Part shown: positions 34,966-47,100 of the stretch, piece by piece
Layout of the letters: every line of letters begins with the position of its first letter
Position numbering within the stretch: the first letter of the stretch is position 1
Assembly: GCA_943736015.1 (NCBI GenBank)
Contig: OX031066.1
Span: 24,288,127 to 24,352,126 of the forward strand
DNA from: Tridacna crocea
Taxonomy: Eukaryota > Mollusca > Bivalvia > Cardiida > Cardiidae
Direction: 5' to 3'
Length of the DNA stretch: 64,000 nt
Translations under genes and position numbers: made by a program
The notes under the pieces: generated by a model
Told to the model about the DNA's origin: nothing
What the model saw: the letters and a program-made list of their open reading frames with translations, nothing else
Database searches by the model: none

Positions 34966-37900
34966 CCATTTGGTAATGACTTACTTAATCCAATATTTTA
35001 GTAGACTGGTTACCGCCCCTGATACACTACGTGTATAGGGACAGGTACAGGCTAATCGAAACGGGGCGAATTCTGCCCGTATTATGCGAGGTAACTGTGC
35101 AAGTAGTAACTTAGAGTAGCGTCTCTTGATTTTTGTGTGTATGTTTTTTGTGGGTGTAAAAAGCAATAGCTATGAAAATAATTTTCGATATTACTGTCTT
35201 TTAAAGTGATTGTTTTGTGATCATAATATAATTACTTATGCATGGTATCATTTCAACAAACGATAGGTGAATGTCTAAAATTTGATAGAAAAAAAAATGT
35301 TAATGATTATAAGAGTAAATTATTTGATTATTATGTTTATAATAAAAGCTAAATTAATGAATACATGAAAAATTTTCAAGTGCTGACGTTGAACTTTTAC
35401 TAAAAAAATTAACATCAAAATAACAAATATAATGCACAAGTTTGTACTTGATAAAGCAGAAAGGGTAATAAGATAATCAATTATCTTATAAATTGAATTG
35501 TAGGTTGCAATTCTCAAAGATTAAAGTCCGTTGTCCCTTTGAAGAAGCCTGCAGAGATAAGCCTAGGGGCAATAAAACACATGTGGTGTCTAATCATCTT
35601 TTAATTCTCCCTTAACATTTAATTTCTTTGTTTTGTAAGGAATAAAGAAGCATGTTTCAACATTTATTAACAAGTGTTTGGGGGGAAAAAATTAAAAGGG
35701 GGGAAAATTGTTTGCCGAATATTTATGTATTACTCAGTTGTTCAGATGTCTAATAGTCAAAAAATTAAATGAATAAAGACTTTAGAGAGGATTTGAAATA
35801 AAAGTATCTAATTAACCCATTACCAGACGACCAAATTTTAGACTATTCCAAATTGAAACAAATTGCAGACGACATTTTAAAGAGCATTTAAATTGAAAAT
35901 AAGTACTATGTAGGGTAGAAAAATTTGTGAGAAAAGGAGAAATTGCTTGTTACAAGTAATTTCTCCTTTTCTCACAATGGAATGTTCAGATTTCCCTCTC
36001 TTTTTTATCTAAAAAAAAAAGATCATTCTAGATGGAAAAGGTCCTTTTATCTGAAAGTTATAAATTATGCTCTATGAATACCTGTATTCTACTATTTATT
36101 AATAACATAATAATCAAAATAAGAATGAAATAAAGTCAACTGAGCACATTGTCAGGTTACTCGATATATGTTTCGAGCCGTTTCATTGGCCGTATCAATT
36201 ATCCAATCACAGGGCACGGTACGATTAGCTTGTGCCTGTTGTAATACACGGTATACAACGGTGGCCAGTTCAATATTTTAGTTGTTTCAGCCTGTTGATA
36301 AATCGAGTTGAGAGAATATTCACTCAGTCAGTGTGAAAAAAAGAAGGGTAACATATTTATAAGTGGCATAAAACCAATCTATGTTCCTGAAATTACAATA
36401 GGAAATTGTAATTTGCTAGATATTTGATTGACTAAAAAAAGACAGTTAAAAAAAAAACACACACATACACACACACACACACACATGAAAACCAAAAGTT
36501 TTTTGTAACCGCGAAAATATTTCAAAAGTCTATCAACTGTTGCACTAGGAGAAAAAAAAATGTGTATAGATTTGAGTTTTCATAGTTTTCAATCTGGCAA
36601 GCGTATTGTTCCTCAGAGCAGAACAGTTAGAGTATTTGTTTTTTTGCAAGTCAGCATGGAAACATTCCTGTGAAATTATTTCAAAATTCTACCACAGGTT
36701 TAGAAGATGAGTTGTTGAAAGATTTTCCCTCTTTTAATGGTGGCCCTTTAGATTTTGGGATGAAAGTTTTACAAAAATACCAAAAAATCATCCTTATACT
36801 CCTAAAGCCTTTCAATCTTCATTCATAAAACCCCAGTAGATCTAGTCGAAAACTGTCCGACAACAAGAGAAAGCAGAGATTTACAATGGCCCAGGTCGAC
36901 CCAGGAATTACAGTCTATTTTTACAGCAACTGGCTCATTTACACACCAGAAAAACACAGACGAAGCTTCAAACACAGCATCCGAAGAAGGCATCATGAAA
37001 AATAATAACATATTTGTCATGTAATAGAATTTAATTAAGCTTCATTAGTCACGTACCAATCACTTGACATTCCCAGATGCTTTTTTTTATTTTTGGCACG
37101 AAATCTAAGACGTCATTTTTGGTGAAAAATGTGGAATGTGTGGATCAAAGACCAGACTCAATGGCCTGTGCAGTCTGATCTTTGATTTACATTGTCTACA
37201 AGAGATCCTTGAGTCAAGCTTAGAAGCCGAAGGGTTAATGAAGTTGATTGCTCCACATCTTACTGTTTCATCTGTTGATGTTCTTTGACAATATTTTATT
37301 AGTATGATTCCAATATTTCGTCTGTGTACTTGAAAAACGTAGTAACTACAGCTTGAGACGAGTTGTAGTTACGATGTTTTTGAAGTAAACCTTGGTTTTT
37401 GTAGTTTTGATAACTGCTATTGTTCCATTTATTTTCTAAATAGCAACTACTGAAAGAAAATATACTATCTTTCTGCTCATTTACATAACAGAACAAACGC
37501 CTTTTTGCTTTTCATTCTGTTTTAAAACAGGCTTTTCATTACAAAAGGAAAACCACACACCGTACATTTTGAAACGACAACATTCGGTAAAATTAATGGT
37601 CAAAGGGAGAAAACTCTCATATACTTGTCCTTATATTTACCAGAGTTTCTTCCCTTATAACTGTGAACAGCATAAAACCGAGAACGAATGAAAATGGCTA
37701 TATAAGTCCATGAAGACGATCAGCAGGCAAAACTTTGGATCCTTTTTTCTTGTGTGAAAAAAACATTCCAATACTTTTTCATCATGTTCATTAAATCTTC
37801 ATAGTTCTGATAATAACACATCATCAGAGCCGAACTAAAGTACTTAACCGCTGTACTATTTCAGTTAAATGAAACGGCAAAAAGAAGCACGATGGCATCG

Positions 37901-38549
37901 TATCCACACAGTAGTCTCCCTTGCATTTATTTACATTAGAAAAAAAATGGGTCAAGCAGCCGAATTTTATCTTTGGATCAAATGGTATTGTTTTAACCAG
38001 TTAGTTTTTGCTCTGGATATTATACATTGACAGAACGATCACTTTGTGCTGTTGATAGGTAAACATATCGAAAGCGTAAAGGTCATAAACACTGTCTAAT
38101 GTTGTAATCCAAGTCAAATTGGAACTTTCCAAAGGAGGATTAGTGGATTTGTTGCGATCGCAAATGAATAACACGATAAGTAAACATTTCTGCTTCCTGA
38201 GAACCACACCAGTACTCACACCGAATATGTGGGCCTATGAAATTTCCCAAAGTTGAAACCCTGGTTTTGAACTCGATCGGGTTGTCATGGATACGAGGCA
38301 GATGTTCCTCCTCACAACCACGGATACTACAGGTATGCTTTCGAAATTTCTGTTACAATTCACGGTAACTTTATCTAATATCAAGAGTTTTTTCCTGTTG
38401 TTATTTCTTGATCACAGAGATCCGTGAACGTTATTCACAGGACAGATTAGAGTTGTAAGGGAGATCACTCTTGATAAATAAGATTTTAAGTATGTACGAG
38501 TTTTCTGCCTTTGACCATGTTCGGTTCTCCTAATTGAAAGGCTTTTATA
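34966..38549. other. Intergenic stretch, little recognised
   Basis: Contains one TTAA MITE (35812), an AC microsatellite (about 36460-36485), a segment with two CCAAT-type boxes (36205-36240), a small palindrome at 37143-37188 and another at 37329-37390 (GTAGTAACTACAGC..). No convincing gene. Confidence 0.5.
35812..36010 (-). mobile_element. TTAA hairpin MITE, variant stem, right end lost
   Basis: Left TTAACCCATTACCAGACGAC; stem GAAATTGCTTGT/ACAAGTAATTTC. Confidence 0.72.
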
Positions 38550-38558
38550 AATAACTGC

Positions 38559-38921
38559 CATCCTCGGATACCCCAGGGTCTCCCTATTTGCTACGCTACA
38601 TCGACCCTGGGACAATTGACTAATAAAACTTTGAATCAGCCGCCGAAAATCGATACGAAACGTCATACCGTACAGTCCACTCGCCCATCACAAAATGATG
38701 ATAGAACCAATGAAAAGCCAGCATTCGGCCAGCGGTAAAGCGAGCCGCCGAAAATCGATACGAAACGTCATAGCGTACAGTACACTCGCCCATCACAAAA
38801 TGATGATGGAACCAATGAAAAGCCAGCATTCGGCCAGCGGTAAAGCGAAGGAAATTCAACTAATTGTCCCAGGAGTCGATGTAGCGTAGCAAATAGGGAG
38901 ACCCCAGGGTATCCGAGGATG
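38559..38921. mobile_element. Mutator-like MITE, exact 9-bp target duplication
   Basis: Flanked by AATAACTGC at 38550-38558 and 38922-38930. Ends CATCCTCGGATACCC and GGGTATCCGAGGATG; arms about 60 bp. The centre has two 105-bp direct repeats starting at about 38638 and 38743 (GCCGCCGAAAATCGATACG). The 9-bp duplication with long inverted repeats fits Mutator-like elements. Confidence 0.87.
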
Positions 38922-39363
38922 AATAACTGCATGAAGACTCTTCAAGTTTTTTTTTCTCTTATTACTGTCTTATGGACCTTTTTACTATAAAATCATGAGT
39001 TTAAACGTCCCGAAATGAAAAACATGGTTGAAAATATTTTGAGAAAAGGAGGAACTGTTTGTAACCAGCATTATTTCCCTTTTCCTGCATCAATCTCAAA
39101 ACCACTCAGTAACAAGCCCTGTGCAGTCATAACTGAGCTAACTGGCTGGGTTTTGAACCAAATGCAACATGCATTTTCTTGAAATAGGAGAACAATTAAA
39201 TTTAAGGCCAATACATGGGTACATTTTATAGAATATTTAATCAATTTTCTGAAAATGGCTTTGAAATCAAAAGATCAACAATTCAACAAAATTATTTTAT
39301 ATTTATTTCAAACATAATTATGCATATATACAACATCTATCGTAGGGTGGATGGAAAAGATAT

Positions 39364-39587
39364 ATGACCCATTATGCAAAATGGGACCTTCTGGAAAATG
39401 CGAAAAGTGTCAACCCTGGTCAGACTGCAAATTGTGACAGTTTCTGTATGAAAAGTGGTCATTGTACCTTGTTATACAATCATTTTTTAATTATCAGCTT
39501 AAACTGACCTCCACTGTTGTTGATCTGTATTCATCTAATTGATGTATGGAATTCCCAGATGGTCCCTTTTTGCATGATGGGTCACAT
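39364..39587. mobile_element. ATGACCYGTCA inverted-end MITE, copy 2
   Basis: Ends ATGACCCATTATGCAAAATG and CTTTTTGCATGATGGGTCA. Confidence 0.7.
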
Positions 39588-40098
39588 GTTTATAGGATCT
39601 GACATGAGAAATGAGTTGGTGTTTGAGATAAAAAAATGAGATAAAAATTTATGAAATAAATCTAGGAAAAATACTTGTTATTAAGTGAGTCCTTGGTGCG
39701 CTTAATAACATTTTTTCTTCGCAAGTTTCATAAAATTCTATTTCAAATGCTAACGTATATCAGATTATATTCGGTCATAAGATGCAAGACCATCTGTAGA
39801 TGCACATGCCGCAATCTCTTATACCAATACGCTTCTATAAAATACTTACAAAATTACATCACAAAGGACGTTATACAATAGTGACATCAAACATGTATAA
39901 AATGTGAAAATTGGTAATGGGTATATTACACTGAAAATAAGGGAGATTAATATGATAAAAGTGCCTTCTTTCTGACTTTACACCTTGTAACTTTTTGCAT
40001 TAATTAATTACATTTACGTTAATACTTCACCTCACCACATTTAAAACACATGTGTAGTAGAAGCTAACAAAGACAACACACTGAAAAAGGCTAAAATC

Positions 40099-40291
40099 AG
40101 AGCTTCAGATAGAGAGAGTGATTTTAATTTCAAAATCATTTTTGTTTAAATTTCAACAATCAACTAAACCCTATGTTGTTGGTACTCATTAGAATCGTCT
40201 TGAGACAACTCTAATGAGTACCCACAACACAGGGTTTGGAAGAGAAATAATGGATTTAGAATACCTTCACTCCCTCTTATCTGCAGCTCTG
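40099..40291 (+). mobile_element. AGAGCTCC MITE copy 6
   Basis: Complete ends AGAGCTTCAGATAGAGAG and CTCTTATCTGCAGCTCT. Confidence 0.82.
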
Positions 40292-40914
40292 TAAAATGAT
40301 GCAATTTGTCCAGGGAAAGGCAAAAAAAATTGTGCGAAAAAGAGAAATACCGGTTCCAACATTTAACCATTTTCTTTAACATATTTAAGGCCTTCTTCAT
40401 TTGGATTGTAAAAGGACCAGGGGTACTCAACTCATAAAATTTGCTTACACACACATTTTTTTCAAGCCCATTTAACCCTTATCCTGCTGAATAAATAAAA
40501 TGAAATTTTCAATTCGATAGTAAAAACCCAAATATTGGTATTTCAAAGATATGTTCTTTGGAAATAACATCTCCTTATTGGACAGTGTAAATCCAACATC
40601 AAACTGCACATTCTGTGCAGTCTGATCTTGACCCACACTGTCTGCAATAGGTCAGTTAGTGGCACCTAACAGTTAAAGGGTCTGAAGACAAGTTTCACTG
40701 AACTGCAGAACTTTACAATTTGCGTAAATATTTGCGTAACTTTACACTAGTTAATAAGTTTGGGTAAAACAGGGATCACACATGACTGTGTATATTTGAT
40801 CCCAAAGAAATTGTGTAAATCTATGCAGTTTACTGAAAGGTATCCCAGGCCATTTGAGACAATGCAAAAATATGATATGTAAGCAATCAGCCTAAAACTA
40901 ATAAAAGAATTTAA

Positions 40915-41103
40915 TCCCTCGCTACACAATCATGCTTTTCACCGTACCTGAGAAAGTGGCATTCTGACAATTTTCTTGTTGGACAAGGAGAAAATACTGG
41001 TTCCCTTTACTCACAATGTTTTATACCCTTCCAAATTCAGACTTTTATTCATACTCATTTTGTCATGGACAAGTCAGAAATTTTGTTGTTTGGTAAAGAG
41101 TAA
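40915..41103 (+). mobile_element. TTAA hairpin MITE, palindrome partly deleted
   Basis: Left part CTACACAATC..CCTGAGAAAG, right end GGTAAAGAGTAA; the second arm is missing. Confidence 0.6.
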
Positions 41104-41172
41104 GAGTCAATGAACTTTGACAAGGCACATTTTGTCCACCTAGTAATACAATAAGAAATACAGAAAACATTT

Positions 41173-41778
41173 GTGACCCATCCACAAAAAGGACCATCTG
41201 GGAATTCTGTACATCATCCGTCGTTGTCTGCGCATGTCATATTCTTCGAAGATTCGACTGTCTTATATGACGCATCACTACTAGCCCCAAAAGCGGGCTG
41301 ACTGTAATATTACGCTCTATAAAGTAGCAATGTTGAAAATAGTTTTTACGTATCAATACGTTTGAGGTGAAATGAGACCTTCTTTAGCAACAGATTTCTC
41401 TAAGCTGGTGATCATAGTTGAGTGAATTGCACGAGGTAGCGTTTTATTGGGTAAACCTTTATTTCAGTTTGAAATTCAAAAGTAACGGTTGTCACGTAGG
41501 AAAGTGGTTCGGCTCTGTACCCAGGATGCCCATATCAGATAGATGAGTATTTATAGAATGCCATCTAGCGGGAGATAATGCATCATCCATAGATGAAAAC
41601 TGATCGAAGATAGTGCAGGTGAGTTTAAGCTGGTAGTTCAAAAGTGATTGTACTTAAAGGTAGAATGGCCAATAGCAAAAAGTGTTGACCCTGATCAGCC
41701 TGCACCATCTACTCAGTCTGACCTAGATAGACACTTGTCACAGCTCCAAGATGGTCCCTTTCTGCTTGACAGGTCACA
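41173..41778. mobile_element. ATGACCYGTCA inverted-end MITE, copy 3, enlarged
   Basis: Ends GTGACCCATCCACAAAAAGG and CCCTTTCTGCTTGACAGGTC; about 400 bp of unrelated DNA inside. Confidence 0.6.
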
Positions 41779-41836
41779 TTTATGAAAACACAAACTCAGT
41801 GAGTTCTTGTCTTCGCCAAGCTCAGAGGCCTAGAAG

Positions 41837-42064
41837 TTAACTCTTTACCAGACAACAAAATTTTAGACCAGTTCAAATTGAAAGGATCTGCAGACAACAG
41901 AATAAATGTGACTGAAAATTTGAAATTTGGTTTTGTAAAGGTAGAAAACATTGTGGGAAAAGGAGAAAATGCTGGTTACCAGCATTTTCTCCTTTTCCCA
42001 CAATGTTTTTAAAAGGCTTCTTCTTAGAGTCATAAAAACCAGGGATTGTTTGGTAAAGGGTTAA
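41837..42064 (-). mobile_element. TTAA hairpin MITE
   Basis: Both TTAA ends and a perfect palindrome. Confidence 0.87.
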
Positions 42065-42396
42065 TATAATGGGCCCTGAAACCAGGTAGATGCCAGCTTG
42101 GTCCCTCAGTCTAGCCAATGTCTCTCTCTGGTTATAGTCATTGCGACACAACACATACCCCTCTCATCACTGAACGTTGCATCAATGATGTTGATGTGGG
42201 AAAGCAGCCTGTGGCTGTCCAGGAAAGCATGGATCAGTTCACATGTTAAAGCAATATATTGCTGCTTTAGTTCAAAAACCTAGTAAATACAGCTTGTAAC
42301 AAGCTGTACTTATGAGGTTTTCCAAGTAAATTGACGATATGTAAATGACAATATGGAAAAAAATGTTTAACACCATATAAACAAAAGTTAGAGGGA

Positions 42397-43227
42397 CAGG
42401 GTTCGAAATTCCCACATATTTACTGGCAAAATGCAAGTCAGAATTGGAAAATGCGAGTTGAAATTTCAAGCACTTGCAAAAAAATGCGAGTGCAAATTAT
42501 TGAAGAACAGTTACCAAATGTACTAAATTTCATATGTGAATACAAAAAAAAAAGGTAATTCTTTTTGTTCTGGATAAACATCGGTCATATCGCACTGAGA
42601 ACACCCTTCGACAGATGTCGATAATTTTACATGTCGCCATTGAAGGCTGAAGCCTCCGAGTTGTCGTTCGTTACCCGACTTTCGTGAGGCAAGTGCATTC
42701 GTCTGCACTCACAGCCGATACTGAGGTTTTGCGTTTTTTATACGGAAAAAACGGTAGGCAAATTCAATGTCTGATTTGAAACAAAAACATTTGTCAATCT
42801 TTCATGAAAAGATAAATTATTACGCACAAATAGCAACGAGAAGCAAGTCGGACATGGTGGACTCGCTAAACCAGTTACCGGACACGCAGATATTTGGATG
42901 TGACACGTCCTTTTTTCATTTACAAAATCGTCCTCCAGTGTAAGTTTTGTAGAAATTAAACCTCGCATTAGAACAGAAATTCAACTGAAATTGAAGTGAT
43001 TGTTAAATGAGGGTTTTAATGTCAATTAACGTTCCTTTTGTCTTGGGTTGACAGGTTACATAATAGAATAGAATTGAACAGTTTGTATCGGCCATTTGTT
43101 CTTTACAATTGGTAGGCAAGCTGAGCTTCAAAAACAAAAATGCTAGTCCAGTTTTAATTTTGCAAGTGGAAATAAAAGCTACTTGCTAAAATTTGCAAGT
43201 GGATAAAAAAATGAAATTCGAACCCTG
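42397..43227. mobile_element. hAT-like non-autonomous element
   Basis: Ends CAGGGTTCGAAATT and AATTCGAACCCTG; subterminal GCAAGTNNNAAT motifs in both halves (ACTGGCAAAATGCAAGTC; TTTTGCAAGTGG). No clear target duplication and no transposase in 831 bp. Confidence 0.68.
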
Positions 43228-43477
43228 ACGGAGTCATCTTTTATAAATCCTGTGGGAAAAGGAGAACTTGCTTTCTACGAGCATTTTCTCCATCACCAAA
43301 AAATTGCTTTTAATACTTTCAAAAACAAACCATTTCTGCCACATCTAATATTTTGACAGCAAATGCTTGCAGTATAGGCTTGGACCAGTTTTAACCCCTA
43401 GACATACTAGGCGCAACTAAACAGACATTTGCAGAAAATGTGCGATCTGATCCTGGATCTATATTCCATCCGCCTGT

Positions 43478-43692
43478 TTAACCCTTTAGCACAAAACGCT
43501 GACTTTTGATGACCTGGAAGAAAAAAACATTATGGTAAAAGGAGAAAATGCTGGTTACCAGCATTTTCTCCTTTTTCCACAATATTTTCTACCCTATTAA
43601 AGACATCTTCCACAATTTTAGCAACATTAAGTTTTGGGTCTGTATCATGCTCTCAATTCAGATGGGTCTTAAATTTTATCATGTGGTACATG
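43478..43692 (+). mobile_element. TTAA hairpin MITE
   Basis: Left TTAA present, right end diverged (CATGTGGTAC). A decayed hairpin piece lies just before it at 43250-43390. Confidence 0.72.
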
Positions 43693-43964
43693 TGTTATTC
43701 AAGCCTATGAGACAAAAATTCATCTTCTTTTGGTCAAAGGTTAACACAAAAATTAAAATATGTTCATCAAGTATGTTCATCAATGCAGTCAAACTGCTTT
43801 CTAGGCAATGAATGAAAATTACCAATATGAACATAATATAAGTAAAAAAGGAAACATCATGACAAAAAAGAAATAGCTTATATTAACAGATAGAGTTAAA
43901 CTTAGTCATGTATACATTGCACATTCTTAGTTCGTAAAACCCACTACCATGCAAAAACAGCAGT

Positions 43965-43970
43965 TTTATT
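43965..43970 (-). promoter_or_regulatory. Candidate poly(A) signal of DUOX
   Basis: AATAAA on the minus strand about 100 nt past the DUOX stop. Confidence 0.45.
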
Positions 43971-44068
43971 CGGTTTCTCTTCCTTCCTGATAAGCTGTAT
44001 CAATTATTATGCCTTTGCCTAAAGCGTAATTGTATAATAATGGGGCTAAATTGTGAGAGAGACAGAGA

Positions 44069-44191
44069 CTAGAAATTTTCACAATGGTGATAATAGGAGG
44101 GTCGCTTCCATCTGTTCAACATTGAGCATGCTTTCTCTACAGCTTGAGTCATGGGTCCAGGGCCACAGCTGAATACTCCAATATTCTTGAC
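44069..44191 (-). CDS. DUOX: DUOX terminal exon
   Basis: Residues 445-484 and [23 protein letters not shown] holds the last NADPH motif, and the C-terminus is HHCENF. The usual terminal HHYENF of DUOX has Cys in place of Tyr here; the final Phe is kept. Acceptor atttcag. Confidence 0.97.
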   Translation of the reverse strand, partial: VKNIGVFSCGPGPMTQAVEKACSMLNRWKRPSYYHHCENF

Positions 44192-47100
44192 CTGAAATAC
44201 ATTTCACCAGGTGAACCTCTGCAAAATGTATGAAATGAAACTTTCTAGCGGATAGTCAAAATAGGACTAATGTTTTTTTTTTTTTTTTTCAGGTGAGAAT
44301 CCGTGAGATTGAAAAAAAATCCTCTTAACCCTTTCCCAAACAATCCCTGGTTTTTACGATCCTGAGATAGAAGCCTTTTGAAAACATTGTGGGAAAAGGT
44401 GAAAATGCGGTAACCAGCATTTTCTCCTTTTTACACAATGCTTTCTACTCTGCTGGAAACAAGTTTCAATTTTTGAGGTCCTTTTATTTTGTCATCTGCA
44501 AGTACTTTCAGAATTTTGTCATTTGGTAAAGGGTTAATCAGAAAGTGTAGATCCAAGATCAGACTGCACATTCTGTGCAGTCTGATCTTGATGTAGACTG
44601 TCTGCAAAAGGTCAGAGAGTTGCTCAAAGCAGCCTAAAGGTCAAAATATTAATAAGTGTACCATTACAACAAAATGTAACACTTCACAAAAAGTAGATTG
44701 ACAGTGTGGTGCAAAAACTCAAGGACACCTACTTGCAGTCACTAAATGAGAACTTTACTTTTCATGATGATTTTCCAGAAATTCTTTAATAATATTTAAC
44801 TCATTACCAGATGACAATATTTTAGACTTGTCCAAATTGAAAGCATTTGCAGACAACAAAATAAAAGTGACTGAAAATTTCAAATCTATTTTGCCAAGGG
44901 TAGAAAACATTGTGGGAAAAGGAGAAAATGCTGGTTATCAGCATTTTCTAAAGTCTTCTTTCTCAGGAGCGTCAAAAGTAGGGATTGTGTGATAATGGGT
45001 TAACTCTTTACCACACAATCCCAACTTTTGACAACCCTGAAAAAGAAATTTAAGCCTTTGAAAACATTGTGGGAAAAGGAGAAAATGCTGGTAACCTGCA
45101 TCTTCTCCTTTTCTCACAATGTTTTCTACCCTTTCCAAATCAATATTCAATTTTTTATTCATGTTTATTTTGTTGTCTGCAAATGCTTTCAATTTGGACA
45201 AGTCCAAAATTTTGTCGACTGGTAAAGAGTTAAATTTATTCTAAATGAAAGTACTTGCAGGTTGACAAATGAAATATGGTTCAAATGAAGAGATATAGTT
45301 ACCCCTTTTCCACACAATCCCGACTTTCAACAGCCCTGTCAAAGAACCCTTTTGAAAATATTGTGGGAAAAGGAGAAAATGCTGGTTACCAGCATTTTCT
45401 CCTTTTCCCACAATGTTTTCTTCTCTTCCTAAAACAAATTTCAATTTTTTAGTCCCATTAATTTTGTTGTCTGCAAATACTTTCAATTTGGATCAGTCTA
45501 AAATTTTGTTGTTTGGTAATGAGTAAATGCATCTGTAATGGGATAGATAAGATATGCCATGAGTTGGTGCTTGAGATCAGATTGTATAAATGGAGTCCAC
45601 ACAAAATTTTATAAAGCAAGCCTTTGACATTTTTGTTGACCAGTTCAATAAACTTTTACCTCAAAAGCCAACAACTGTCAGATTCTTTTTATCATACTAT
45701 TGTATCAAAAGAATCATAGTTCATGATTAGTTAAAACATAGGCCTACATTTTTATTGAAATTTGTTTGTTTCTTTGACATATTAGTACACCACAGACAAA
45801 AAATAGTCCCAAAGAAACTTGCATAAAAAAGTTCTGTTTTATATCTAAAGATACTAAAATTTGCAGCTTAATCATGATCATCAGTTTTGACAGTTAATTT
45901 CATACAGAATCTTGGTCAGCAATACTTTAGAAATGAGGCGTACAATTACAGAGCGTTGACCAAGTTCGCCCCTATTTTTCTTATCTTACACGTGTGTAAG
46001 AAAAGAAAATTTGCAATGGCTGTCTTGCATTGAAAATAAGAGGGGTTTTGTGATAAAATTTAAGGAAGATTTAACAAACTACATGTATGGCTTTTTCTCA
46101 TTTCTCCCTTCATTCTCACTTCTCTGTTCAAGTACTAACATGGAAGGAATAAGCGCTCGCGATGTTTTGTTCCACCCTGGTTCTATTCTACTCTGTCAGA
46201 TATTATGCATAACATCCTATCCTACATCGATAGTATTTTTCTATCAAATTAGACTCAAAAATGCAACAAAAGAGAGTAATTTTCACAGTTTGAAAGAAAA
46301 TATTTCAGTAGATACAATAAAAAGCAACTTTTCAATGTTTTTCAAAATTAAATATGCCTAAATGGGTTGTGTTTACCCTCTACTATGAATAAGCTAGTCC
46401 GTCTGAGCTAGAGTGTGGAATATTCATCAGTCTTGAGCAACCGGCTTTGCCTTTCAATCAAGTGAATAGAAAAATGAGAAAGTGGCCATACTACCCTGGT
46501 TGGTGAGGTAGGTTTGAAAAAATCCTCGGCTCGAACCTTTTGATGCAAGTTATAGTGACTTTTTTCAGTTAGAAGTTTGATTCAGATTTTATATTTGATC
46601 ATTACATGAAAATTTTGATTCTTTGACCAAAAATGTGAGTTTTGTGAGCTTACTTGCGCTTAGGTGAACGGAGAAAGGAGATCACAGTATACATGAGCAA
46701 CACTCTGGTAACATGGGCTATTATACTGCAAAGAAATTTCTCCTGATCTGACTTGATAATATGCCCCCAACATATACATATATCATGTTCACTGGCAATA
46801 TCAACGTAAAAGCAGTTCCCCTTTTGAAAAGGGAGCCCTGTATACATGACTACACTATCAACACAACATCCGAAATGGCAGCGTTGATCAAGATAAACGT
46901 TTCAGTGACGTCAGTTGCCAGTGACGTCAGTTTTCAATAAATTGGGTTATCAGAAGGGAAATTCCACTTTGTCAGTATACTCAAAAAAAAAAGGTAAAAT
47001 TCTCTCAATAAACATTGGAATGGTAAGACTTTGCAGTATAATAAAATCTTTGTACTGTCAGGCGGCAGGGGACTTGGAAACTTGTTCACGACTGGGGTGA

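Larger units (their letters stand above)
38931..42396. other. Intergenic stretch with scattered repeats
   Basis: Holds the MITEs listed separately, a hairpin remnant at 39040-39100, and palindromes at 40597-40627 and 42270-42320 (CAGCTTGTAACAAGCTG). No gene seen. Confidence 0.5.

Noticed and set aside
36823-37020. Unrecognised open frames on both strands near 36860-36980
   Set aside because: A 39-codon plus-strand frame starting MAQVDPGITVY and a minus-strand frame overlap; neither matches a family I know and no splice context supports either.
38559-38921. CRISPR-like or regulatory direct repeats
   Set aside because: Only two 105-bp units inside inverted repeats with a 9-bp target duplication; a transposon explains it.
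45241-45486. Open frames of 60-100 codons containing [20 protein letters not shown]-like peptides, at dozens of places
   Set aside because: All are translations of the TTAA hairpin MITE in either frame and have no gene context.
46011-46361. 116-codon plus-strand open frame in the last DUOX intron
   Set aside because: AT-rich, no recognisable domain, antisense to DUOX, and no start or splice context beyond chance.
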